17,719 bases of DNA from an uncultured Bacteroidota bacterium (GTDB lineage Bacteria; Bacteroidota; Bacteroidia; Chitinophagales; Chitinophagaceae): the NCBI GenBank assembly GCA_946887345.1, contig CAMPKR010000009.1, forward strand, positions 1 to 17,719, read 5' to 3'. Under the pieces are notes generated by a model, which saw nothing but the letters and a program-made list of their open reading frames with translations, had not been told where the DNA came from and did no database searches. This document shows, piece after piece, positions 1 to 6,628 of the stretch. Each line of letters starts with the position of its first letter. Positions within the stretch are counted from its first letter, which is position 1. Position numbers and translations under genes: made by a program.

Positions 1-1194
1 GCCAATGCACAGGTATATATAGATAATAACCGCCTGCTTCATGTAAAGGTGATACAGCGTGTACCGGTTGCGAGGATCTTTGAAGAAAATGGCAGAAGCT
101 ACTACATAGATGGCACTATGAGCATCATGCCTGTGTCTGACAGGTACACTTACTATACCACAATTGTTACCGGGGTGCCGCGCCTGAGTAATGACAGCAC
201 AGGTAAGTCGCTGATGGCCCAGGTGGCCTTTATGGTAAAACGCATAGAGCAGGATACTTTCTGGAGTGCACAGGTGTCTCAAATTATTATGTCGGCTAAT
301 AGGACATTTGAGATAGTTCCTGTCTTGGGTAACCAGAGAATATTGCTGGGCGATACTGCCAGGCTTGATGAAAAACTGGATAATCTTTTCGCTTTCTACA
401 AGAAGATCATGAAGCGCATAGGTTGGGACAGGTATGAAGTGATAGACTTGAGGTATAAGGATCAGATAGTTGCTTCACCTGCATTGCAATGGAAAGTGCC
501 GAAAGAAACCCTCGATGGCATGCAGTGGGTAGAAACGATAAAAGCCAAAGCTGCCTATAATAAGAATGTTTTCACTATGGACAGCAACAATGTAGGAGTA
601 GTGAACAGGCAACCTGTAATGATGGCATCCACCGCCCCAATACAGCCAACCCTGGTAGTAGGCAATAGCAAGGCAGCTGCTCATGGTGCAAAGGCGAAAG
701 CTGAGGAAGATACACCTGTTGCTAAACCGGAAGCAAAACTCCAGGTAAAAGGCGGGCATAAGCCCGTTCCGGCGGCAAAAACTCTGGTAGTAAAGAAACT
801 GGAGAAGCCAAATACGACGAAGGCAGCTGCTAAGCCTGTTGAAAAAAAGGACGTAAAAAAGACGACCACAATAGCTTCTAAACCGGCTGAAAAGAAAGAC
901 ATTAAGAAGGTGACCGCAAAGCCAATAGAAAGGAAAGATGCGGAAGCAAAAAAGACCGATAAAACAAGGAACCTGGTAACGGCCAAAAAGAAAGAAGTAA
1001 AAAAAGAGCCGAAAAAGGAAACTAAGAAAAAAGAAGCAAATGCTAAGACAAAAAAGGAAGTAAGAAAGGAAGATCGTAAGCAGAAGAAAGAAGACAAAAA
1101 GACGAAACAAGAAACGAAAGCAAAGCCAAAGACAACAACGAGTACAAAAGATCAGAAAAACGCTAAATACTTATATAATAGTAACAATCACTAA
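1..1194 (+). CDS. ftsQ: Cell division protein FtsQ, C-terminal part (5' end outside window), with long Lys-rich tail
   Basis: FtsQ is a single-pass inner-membrane divisome protein whose periplasmic part scaffolds FtsB/FtsL and links early to late division proteins. The frame is open to the left edge, so the cytoplasmic N-terminus, membrane helix and most of the POTRA domain are missing. The visible start reads VKVIQRVPVARIFEENG, then SYYIDG and MPVS, the usual FtsQ pattern of a POTRA end followed by the beta domain. Identity is supported by ftsA 20 bp downstream and ftsZ after it. From about nt 661 to the stop the protein becomes a roughly 175-residue low-complexity tail dominated by Lys, Ala, Glu and Thr, with three degenerate copies of a K-P-x-E-K-K-D-x-K-K unit near nt 829-950. 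This tail is not part of the core FtsQ fold and should lie in the periplasm. A GTG at 49 could be mistaken for a start but is internal. Confidence 0.9.
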   Translation, partial: ANAQVYIDNNRLLHVKVIQRVPVARIFEENGRSYYIDGTMSIMPVSDRYTYYTTIVTGVPRLSNDSTGKSLMAQVAFMVKRIEQDTFWSAQVSQIIMSANRTFEIVPVLGNQRILLGDTARLDEKLDNLFAFYKKIMKRIGWDRYEVIDLRYKDQIVASPALQWKVPKETLDGMQWVETIKAKAAYNKNVFTMDSNNVGVVNRQPVMMASTAPIQPTLVVGNSKAAAHGAKAKAEEDTPVAKPEAKLQVKGGHKPVPAAKTLVVKKLEKPNTTKAAAKPVEKKDVKKTTTIASKPAEKKDIKKVTAKPIERKDAEAKKTDKTRNLVTAKKKEVKKEPKKETKKKEANAKTKKEVRKEDRKQKKEDKKTKQETKAKPKTTTSTKDQKNAKYLYNSNNH

Positions 1195-1214
1195 CCTGCA
1201 AAAGTGAACGCAAT

Positions 1215-2642
1215 ATGAACAGAAAAGAACAACCAATCATTGTAGGGCTGGACATCGGTACCACCAAGGTGGTTGCCATTGCCGGCCGGAAGAATGAATT
1301 CGGCAAGCTGGAGATTCTCGGCTTTGGCCGTGCTGAGTCCGCAGGAGTCAGCCACGGTGTGGTCATGAATATAGAGCAATGTATCCGCTCTATAGAACAG
1401 GCCATCGAAAAATGCCTGCTCTCTAACCCCAACCTGGAAATAAAAGAGGTCTATGTTGGGATAGCGGGCCAGCACATTAAGAGTTTGCAAACACGTGGAG
1501 ACCGTGTTCGCACCAATATCGAGGAAGAGATCAACAAGGCAGACATCGACCTGCTGGTTCGCGACCAGTACAGGACCTACATTCCCGCCGGTGACCAGAT
1601 CATCGATATCATTCCGCAGGATTATACGGTGGACAGTACCCCCGCTGTGTTAGATCCTATCGGCATGAGCGGTGTGAAGATCGGCGCTAACTTCCACATC
1701 ATCACAGGTGACAGGAACGCTATCCGCAACATCAAGCGTTGCGTCGATAAGTCGAATCTGAACACCCGTGACCTCGTTCTTCAGCCGCTGGCATCAGCTG
1801 CTGCCGTAATGAACGATGAAGACCTGGAAGCAGGCGTTGCAATCGTTGACATAGGTGGTGGTACTACCGATATGGCAGTATTCTTCGATGGAATACTGAA
1901 GCATACAGCGGTGATACCTTACGCAGGTGTTAACATCACCAACGACATTCGCAACGGACTTGGTGTACTGCGCGCGCAGGCTGAGCAAATGAAAGTACAA
2001 TTTGGTACTGCACTCGCCGATGAAGCAAACGCGAACGCTTACATCACTATTCCCGGCCTTCGCGGATTGCCACCAAAGGAAATATCTGTAAAAAATCTGG
2101 CACACATCATCCAGGCTCGTATGCAGGAGATAATGGATTATGTAGTGTATCATTTAAAGCAGGTAGACCTGGATAAGAAGCTCTATGGCGGTATTATTCT
2201 CACCGGTGGTGGTGCCCAACTGAAGCATATCATACAACTGACAGAATATATTACAGGCCTTGGCGCCCGTATAGGTTATCCTAACGAACACCTGGCAGGT
2301 GGCCACGCGGATCAACTGATGAACCCCATGTACTCTACATGTATAGGTTTGATATTACGTGGTTATCACGATTACGAGAACGGTCGCATGCGTTTTGTAG
2401 GCGAGGGCGGCAATATCATTCACAATAGCTTCGACGAGCCGATCAGCCTCGCTACCATCAGCACCTCTGAAACGCCTGCAGCACATTCTGCTCCCGTTAT
2501 AGAGGATGAACCTGTTACAGAAGAAGAGCGCAAGAGGAAGGAAGGCCTGAGAGCGAAGAAGTTTACCAACCTCTTCGATGGCCTGAAAGGCAAGTTTATG
2601 CGTCTCTTTGAAGAAGAGGAAGAAGACAGGATAATTGATTAA
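1215..2642 (+). CDS. ftsA: Cell division protein FtsA (actin-like membrane tether of FtsZ)
   Basis: FtsA is an actin-fold ATPase that polymerises at mid-cell, binds the FtsZ tail and anchors the Z-ring to the inner membrane. The 475-residue protein shows the phosphate-1 motif GLDIGTTK (residues 11-18), the SHS2/1C insertion typical of FtsA (about 84-165), phosphate-2 VDIGGGTTD (211-219) and the adenosine motif ILTGGGAQL (328-336). A hinge of about 40 residues (410-445) leads to an amphipathic C-terminal helix, TNLFDGLKGKFMRLF (451-465), the expected membrane-targeting sequence; it ends in an acidic run, EEEEED. The ATG lies 20 bp after the ftsQ stop without a clear Shine-Dalgarno, which is common in Bacteroidota. 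It probably forms an operon with ftsQ and ftsZ. Length is slightly above the usual 420-470 residues. Confidence 0.97.
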   Translation: MNRKEQPIIVGLDIGTTKVVAIAGRKNEFGKLEILGFGRAESAGVSHGVVMNIEQCIRSIEQAIEKCLLSNPNLEIKEVYVGIAGQHIKSLQTRGDRVRTNIEEEINKADIDLLVRDQYRTYIPAGDQIIDIIPQDYTVDSTPAVLDPIGMSGVKIGANFHIITGDRNAIRNIKRCVDKSNLNTRDLVLQPLASAAAVMNDEDLEAGVAIVDIGGGTTDMAVFFDGILKHTAVIPYAGVNITNDIRNGLGVLRAQAEQMKVQFGTALADEANANAYITIPGLRGLPPKEISVKNLAHIIQARMQEIMDYVVYHLKQVDLDKKLYGGIILTGGGAQLKHIIQLTEYITGLGARIGYPNEHLAGGHADQLMNPMYSTCIGLILRGYHDYENGRMRFVGEGGNIIHNSFDEPISLATISTSETPAAHSAPVIEDEPVTEEERKRKEGLRAKKFTNLFDGLKGKFMRLFEEEEEDRIID

Positions 2643-2717
2643 TAAAACAAAGACAAAACAATTTTACCATTCGCAACTTTTAATAAAACATTTACTAACC
2701 CCCACAATAATAATCGT

Positions 2718-4424
2718 ATGATACATTTTGAAATTCCCAAAAATCAGTCATCTATCATTAAGGTGATAGGTGTAGGTGGCGGCGGAAGTAATGCCGTTAA
2801 TTACATGTACAATCTTGGCATTGACGGAGTAGACTTCGTAATCTGTAACACAGACTCGCAAGCATTGGCTTTGAGTCCTGTGCCTAATAAAATACAACTT
2901 GGTCCGCACCTTACACAAGGCCTGGGTGCAGGTGCAAATCCTGAGATAGGCAAACAAGCCTCTGAAGAGAGTAATGAAGACATTTCTAAAATACTGAAGG
3001 TAAACACACGCATGGCCTTTGTTACTGCCGGTATGGGCGGTGGTACAGGTACTGGCGGAGCTCCTGTGGTGGCTAAAATATGCCGCGACCTGGGTATCCT
3101 TACGGTCGGTATTGTTACTATGCCTTTCACTTACGAAGGTCGCAAGCGTATGAAGCAGGCGCAGGAAGGTATAGACCGCATGCGTGAGCATGTAGATACC
3201 GTGCTGATCATCTCCAACGATAAGCTTCGTCAGCAGTTTGGCAACCTGCCATTCACGCAGGCTTTTGCTAAAGCCGATGACATACTGGCTACGGCCGCCA
3301 AATGTATCACCGACGTGATCACTACCACCGGTCAGATAAACGTTGACTTTGCTGATGTATGCACAGTAATGCGCAATGGCGGTGTCGCTATACTGGGCAA
3401 TGCCGTAGTGAGTGGTGAGAACCGTGCCGAAAATGCCGTAGAACAAGCGCTGAATTCACCGCTGCTGAACGACAGTGATATCCGCGGTGCAAAATGGATA
3501 CTGCTGAACATCAATTCTGCCGCCGGAGAGTTTGAACACACAATGGACGAAGCAGAAGCTATACAGGCTTATGTACAGCAGCAGGCCGGGGACAATTGCG
3601 ATGTAATACTTGGTATGGGTCACGATCCTAATCTTGGAGACAAGATATCTGTTACTATTATAGCTACAGGTTTCAATCACAGGGAATTCACTCCTGAACC
3701 AATGAAGAGCAATGAGCCTGAAAAGATCGTTGTAGCTCTCGGCGCAGAAGGAAAGGTCAATACTGTAATGAATACTCCGGTAGCTGCCACTACGGCTGAA
3801 ACTTTCCATAGGGTAGAGGATAGGGTAGACGAAATGGCTCCTACACTGGTAGAAGCTCCTGTGAGCAGCAACGCCTTCGATCCTAAGCCTGCTTTCCCCG
3901 TAAAGGTAGAAGCAAAGACTGAAGAGAATGTAGAGCGCTTTGTGCTGAAGATGGATACAGACGAGCAGGCGCCTTTGGTAATGAACAATGAGGTGACCAA
4001 TTTCAACGTTGCACCAGCGGAGCTTCCACAGGAAGAAGAACATGAAGAAGAGGTAGCAGACCTTCCTCCTATGCAGATGGTAATAAAAGATACACCTCTC
4101 GATATACCAACCAAAATAGGCAGCCACGTACTCACCGAGCACGAGCTGGAAGAAAAAAGGCGCTTTGAGGAGCAAAAGCAAGCACTGGAGGACAGAGCTG
4201 AACGCCTCCGTAAAATGAGCTTTAATATAAAAGGTACAGAAAGCGCAGACGAGCTCGAAAACGTTCCTGCATACATGCGCCAGAATGTAAACCTTGATAA
4301 TTCAGTTGCATCCGTTAATAATTTCTACAGCAACTATAGCGTAGGTACTAACGAAGATCAGCAACAAGTACAGGCTTCTATCCAAACCATCAACACATTC
4401 CTTGATGGCAAGAAGCCCGATTAA
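2718..4424 (+). CDS. ftsZ: Cell division GTPase FtsZ
   Basis: FtsZ is the tubulin-like GTPase whose filaments form the cytokinetic Z-ring. The GTPase core is intact: VIGVGGGGSNAVNYM (16-30), the tubulin signature GGGTGTGG (107-114), and the T7 synergy loop NVDFAD (208-213), which supplies the catalytic aspartates to the next subunit. The globular domain ends near residue 320. About 195 residues of acidic Glu/Val/Pro-rich linker follow, including a charged stretch around EEKRRFEEQKQALEDRAERL. The FtsA-binding conserved peptide appears as VPAYMRQNVNL (516-526), resembling the IPAFLR/VPAYLRR motif. Unlike E. coli FtsZ, about 42 residues follow the motif, giving 568 in total against about 380 in E. 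coli. The 75-bp AT-rich gap after ftsA shows no TAnnTTTG promoter, so co-transcription with ftsA is likely. Confidence 0.98.
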   Translation: MIHFEIPKNQSSIIKVIGVGGGGSNAVNYMYNLGIDGVDFVICNTDSQALALSPVPNKIQLGPHLTQGLGAGANPEIGKQASEESNEDISKILKVNTRMAFVTAGMGGGTGTGGAPVVAKICRDLGILTVGIVTMPFTYEGRKRMKQAQEGIDRMREHVDTVLIISNDKLRQQFGNLPFTQAFAKADDILATAAKCITDVITTTGQINVDFADVCTVMRNGGVAILGNAVVSGENRAENAVEQALNSPLLNDSDIRGAKWILLNINSAAGEFEHTMDEAEAIQAYVQQQAGDNCDVILGMGHDPNLGDKISVTIIATGFNHREFTPEPMKSNEPEKIVVALGAEGKVNTVMNTPVAATTAETFHRVEDRVDEMAPTLVEAPVSSNAFDPKPAFPVKVEAKTEENVERFVLKMDTDEQAPLVMNNEVTNFNVAPAELPQEEEHEEEVADLPPMQMVIKDTPLDIPTKIGSHVLTEHELEEKRRFEEQKQALEDRAERLRKMSFNIKGTESADELENVPAYMRQNVNLDNSVASVNNFYSNYSVGTNEDQQQVQASIQTINTFLDGKKPD

Positions 4425-4461
4425 CCACGGTCTCTTTTGTTTATAATTTCATATTGCGTAC

Positions 4462-4485
4462 AGCTCCCCCTTTCCAGGGGGAGCT
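4462..4485. terminator. Perfect 10-bp inverted repeat after ftsZ; terminator or binding site
   Basis: AGCTCCCCCT (4462-4471) and AGGGGGAGCT (4476-4485) pair perfectly around a TTCC loop, 37 bp after the ftsZ stop. Position and GC-rich stem suit a terminator for the fts cluster. No run of T follows on the + strand (CTGATTTAAAG), so intrinsic termination may be weak. Because it also sits about 130 bp upstream of a predicted sigma-54 start site, an activator-binding site is an alternative reading. Confidence 0.55.
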
Positions 4486-4496
4486 CTGATTTAAAG

Positions 4497-4532
4497 CCCT
4501 TCCGCTCTCCGCTCCGTTTCCCGCTCTCTCGT
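4497..4532 (+). other. Pyrimidine-rich tract with repeated CGCTC units
   Basis: Between the inverted repeat and the sigma-54-like promoter lies a C/T-rich stretch containing CCGCTCTC, CCGCTCCG and CCGCTCTC in tandem-like order. It has no start codon and no obvious coding role. C-rich, G-poor RNA of this kind can be a Rho loading site, which would fit termination after ftsZ. The repeated CGCTC units could equally be protein-binding half-sites. Function is not established from sequence. Confidence 0.35.
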
Positions 4533-4581
4533 AATTTGTAGTTTTATCTTAAGTTCCTTTTAACACTCATCGCCAAAATTC

Positions 4582-4597
4582 TGGCACGCCGTTCGCA
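4582..4597 (+). promoter_or_regulatory. Sigma-54 (RpoN) type -24/-12 promoter
   Basis: TGGCACG, four bases, then TCGCA matches the RpoN consensus TGGCACG-N4-TTGCW at every position except one (C for T in the -12 box). The invariant GG (4583-4584) and GC (4595-4596) are separated by exactly 10 bases, as RpoN requires. Transcription would begin near 4608, giving a leader of about 21 nt before the ATG at 4629. Such promoters need an AAA+ activator bound upstream; none is encoded in this window. Confidence 0.65.
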
Positions 4598-4628
4598 TTA
4601 TACCCATCAAAGACTAAAACAGAAGGTT

Positions 4629-4925
4629 ATGAGAAAGACAATAATGATGGCAGCAATTGCAGGATTGATGATGATTGGCAGCACAGCAGATGCGCAGGTA
4701 AGGCATAGAGCAGACCGCCGTGCAGTAATAGCGCACAACGCAGGCTACAGTCCCAGGGAGATGAGGCAGATAAATTTTGCTAAAAAGCAGCTGCAACGGG
4801 AGATCATAATGGCAAAAGCTGATGGTATGGTTACTTTCCGTGAACAGCGTGCTATCGATCGCAAAAAGAGGGATTTGAACAGGATGATGTACATAAGTAG
4901 AAATAATATGATGGTTAGACGATAG
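4629..4925 (+). CDS. Small secreted basic protein with an ADG-x-VT-xx-E motif
   Basis: This is a 98-residue protein of unknown function. Residues 1-22 form a clear signal peptide (basic start, hydrophobic MMAAIAGLMMIG, cleavage likely after TADA), so the mature product is about 76 residues and periplasmic or extracellular. The mature part is rich in Arg and Lys and predicted helical. It carries AKADGMVTFREQRAI (62-76) followed by an R/N-rich helix, a pattern I recall from small secreted bacterial proteins with ADGxVTxxER, some annotated as stress-related; assignment to a named family is uncertain. AGAAGG lies only 2 nt before the ATG, very close for a Shine-Dalgarno. The gene stands alone between an inverted repeat with a sigma-54-like promoter and a strong terminator, so it is probably monocistronic and separately regulated. 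A structural or envelope-stress role is only inference. Confidence 0.8.
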   Translation: MRKTIMMAAIAGLMMIGSTADAQVRHRADRRAVIAHNAGYSPREMRQINFAKKQLQREIIMAKADGMVTFREQRAIDRKKRDLNRMMYISRNNMMVRR

Positions 4926-4963
4926 GATTTTGGGTTTCATAGGTGATGAGTTGATTTTAGTTT

Positions 4964-4998
4964 AACCCTGCGTTCGCGCGGGGTTTTTCTTTTTTTGT
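4964..4998 (+). terminator. Strong intrinsic terminator (UUCG loop) after the small secreted protein
   Basis: AACCCTGCG (4964-4972) pairs with CGCGGGGTT (4977-4985) with one T-G wobble, closed by an extra-stable TTCG tetraloop. A run of eleven T broken by one C follows at once. This is a textbook Rho-independent terminator for the gene ending at 4925. Confidence 0.9.
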
Positions 4999-5087
4999 TA
5001 GCTTTTATAAAGCATTGATTTTGTATGGTTTATAAAAAAATGTGAAAATGACCCTAACATTTTTTGTGAAAACCTCGTCTATCTACG

Positions 5088-5115
5088 AAAGGGGCACCCC
5101 GAAAACTGCCCCTTT
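5088..5115. other. 9-bp perfect hairpin, possible terminator or leader element
   Basis: AAAGGGGCA (5088-5096) and TGCCCCTTT (5107-5115) pair perfectly around a 10-nt loop. Only four T follow on the + strand, so it is weak as a terminator. A competing small GGGG-CA-CCCC hairpin shares the 5' arm, so two mutually exclusive folds are possible. Role unknown. Confidence 0.45.
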
Positions 5116-5244
5116 TACACAATAAAAAGACAAATACATCTGTTTTAACATTTTTGCAACAGCTAGATTAAGACAGATATATAACTTTAAACAAAATTTC
5201 AACCACTCCGCTTATTGCAGAAACTTCTACTTTAAAACATTTGC

Positions 5245-5274
5245 TTAGATATGGCGTAACTGTACGTTATCTAA
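5245..5274. promoter_or_regulatory. Imperfect palindrome just upstream of the sigma factor start
   Basis: TTAGATA (5245-5251) pairs with TATCTAA (5268-5274). Inside it CGTA and TACG pair around an ACTG loop, with a small internal bulge between the two stems. It ends 16 nt before the ATG at 5291, so it could be an operator or a leader hairpin affecting translation. No factor can be named. Confidence 0.4.
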
Positions 5275-5290
5275 AAAAGGTAGAAAGTAT

Positions 5291-5875
5291 ATGCAACTCA
5301 CCCACCAGATCCCGGATGCCGAACTGATCAGCGCTTTCCTGCAAGGAAATGAGCAGGCTTTAGAGCCATTGATCCACAAACACAAAGACAAGATATATAC
5401 CGCCGTGTATATGCTCGTGAAGGACAAGTATGTCGCCGAAGACATCTTCCAGGAAACATTTCTGAAGATCATCAAAACAATGCGCGATGGTAAATATTCC
5501 GAGCAGGGAAAATTCCTGCCCTGGGCTATTCGTGTAGCGCACAACCTCTGTATGGACCACTTCCGCCGCACACGCAAGGATATTCCTGTTACGCTTGCCG
5601 ATGGCAGGGATATATCCGAGGTATTCCAACTTACAGTTGGCAATCATTCTGAACGTATTGAGCAGAGGCAAACCAACGCCGGCCTTCGCAAGCTGATAGA
5701 AATGCTGCCTGAAGACCAGCGTGAGGTAATAGTGCTTCGCATGTATGCTGATCTTAGTTTTAAAGAGATTGCAGACATTACTTCGGTTAGCATCAATACC
5801 GCCCTCGGCCGTATGCGCTATGGTCTCATTAACCTGCGCAAGATGATCACCGAAAAGCAGATGGTATTGCGCTAA
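5291..5875 (+). CDS. ECF-type RNA polymerase sigma factor (sigma-70 family)
   Basis: The 194-residue protein has the two-domain layout of ECF sigma factors. Region 2 spans about 22-95, including the core-binding and -10-recognition helices (YVAEDIFQETFLKI; FLPWAIRVAHNLCMDHFRR). A linker with no sigma-1.1 or region-3 domain follows. Region 4 spans about 128-185, with MLPEDQREVIVLR and a helix-turn-helix LSFKEIADITSVSINTALGRMR that would read the -35 box. It would direct core polymerase to a dedicated promoter set. No anti-sigma factor gene lies next to it; instead rsmE follows after 27 bp and then a DUF4159 gene, so regulation may be transcriptional or through the leader hairpins upstream. The ATG is preceded by an A-rich stretch containing AGGTAGAAAG rather than a canonical ribosome site. 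The target regulon cannot be told from sequence. Confidence 0.92.
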   Translation: MQLTHQIPDAELISAFLQGNEQALEPLIHKHKDKIYTAVYMLVKDKYVAEDIFQETFLKIIKTMRDGKYSEQGKFLPWAIRVAHNLCMDHFRRTRKDIPVTLADGRDISEVFQLTVGNHSERIEQRQTNAGLRKLIEMLPEDQREVIVLRMYADLSFKEIADITSVSINTALGRMRYGLINLRKMITEKQMVLR

Positions 5876-5902
5876 TGGCAGCCTTTTGCTTAATTTGCCG
5901 CC

Positions 5903-6628
5903 ATGGCAACTGTTGCGCAATTCTTTTTTGAAGCTGACTTGGTAAAGGGTGAGACCGTGCAGCTGGATGAGCAAACCGCCAGGCACATAGTACAGGTTTT
6001 AAGAAAACAAACAGGAGATATTATAAGGCTAAGCAATGGCAAAGGCTACATAGCCCACGCTACAATAGCCGAAACAAGCAAGAAGAAGTGCACTGTTAGT
6101 ATCGATGGTGTGCTTTTTTTTGAGGAGCGTAGGCCCGCTTTACACTTAGCCGTTGCTTTCACCAAAAACTCCAGCCGGAACGAGTGGTTGCTGGAAAAAG
6201 CTACGGAACTGGGAGTAAAAAGTATTATCCCGCTGGCTACCACCCGTACGGAAAAAGAGCATATCCGCTATGAGCGGGCACGCACCATACTGGTATCTGC
6301 CATGCTGCAATCGCAGGCCGCTTATTTACCGGAACTCTGCAGTAAGCCTGTAGCTCTTAAAGAACTGCTAAATATGCATGCTCCAGTGCCTCAAAAGTTG
6401 CTGGCGCATTGTATAGATGGCAAAGAAAAAGAAACTTTGCATAAGGCTATGAAGCCCGGCGTAGACACAATAGCCCTCATAGGACCGGAGGGCGACTTCA
6501 CTGCTGAAGAAGTAGAGTTTTGCGAAGGGAATAGTTTTGTTGCTATCTCTATGGGCACGCAAAGGTTGCGCACCGAAACCGCTGCTATGGCAGTCTGCGC
6601 TTACTTTAATATGTTGAATAATGATTAG
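5903..6628 (+). CDS. rsmE: 16S rRNA (uracil-1498-N3)-methyltransferase RsmE
   Basis: RsmE uses S-adenosylmethionine to methylate N3 of U1498 in helix 44 of 16S rRNA, in the ribosomal decoding region. The 241-residue protein has the family layout: an N-terminal PUA-like RNA-binding domain (about 1-70, with HIVQVLRKQTGDIIRLSNG) and a C-terminal SPOUT methyltransferase domain with a trefoil knot. Diagnostic motifs are KNSSRNEWLLEKATELGV (88-105), IGPEGDFTAEE (193-203) and GTQRLRTETAA (218-228); the last two form the SAM-binding knot. The family usually reads GPEGGF, so Asp for the second Gly is a small variation. It starts 27 bp after the sigma factor stop, and its stop overlaps the next gene's ATG by 8 nt (ATGATTAG), which indicates translational coupling within one operon. 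Confidence 0.95.
   Translation: MATVAQFFFEADLVKGETVQLDEQTARHIVQVLRKQTGDIIRLSNGKGYIAHATIAETSKKKCTVSIDGVLFFEERRPALHLAVAFTKNSSRNEWLLEKATELGVKSIIPLATTRTEKEHIRYERARTILVSAMLQSQAAYLPELCSKPVALKELLNMHAPVPQKLLAHCIDGKEKETLHKAMKPGVDTIALIGPEGDFTAEEVEFCEGNSFVAISMGTQRLRTETAAMAVCAYFNMLNND

Larger units (their letters stand above)
4999..5290 (+). other. AT-rich intergenic region ahead of the sigma factor gene
   Basis: This spacer of about 290 bp contains no supportable gene, tRNA or known riboswitch. It holds two hairpins, listed separately (5088-5115 and 5245-5274). The nearest match to the Bacteroidota -7 box is TAACTTTA at 5182-5189, one base off TAnnTTTG, but no TTTG or TTG lies at the right distance upstream, so I call no promoter. 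Confidence 0.6.

Noticed and set aside
475..1110. Long minus-strand reading frames opposite the ftsQ tail
   Set aside because: They are the antisense of a Lys (AAA/AAG)-rich coding region, giving Phe/Leu/Ser-rich low-complexity products with no domain.
3456..4276. Minus-strand frames opposite ftsZ
   Set aside because: Shadows of a certain gene; no recognisable motifs and no promoter.
5182..5189. TAACTTTA as a -7 box for the sigma factor gene
   Set aside because: One mismatch, and the nearest TTTG is 25 bp upstream, outside the 18-21 bp range.
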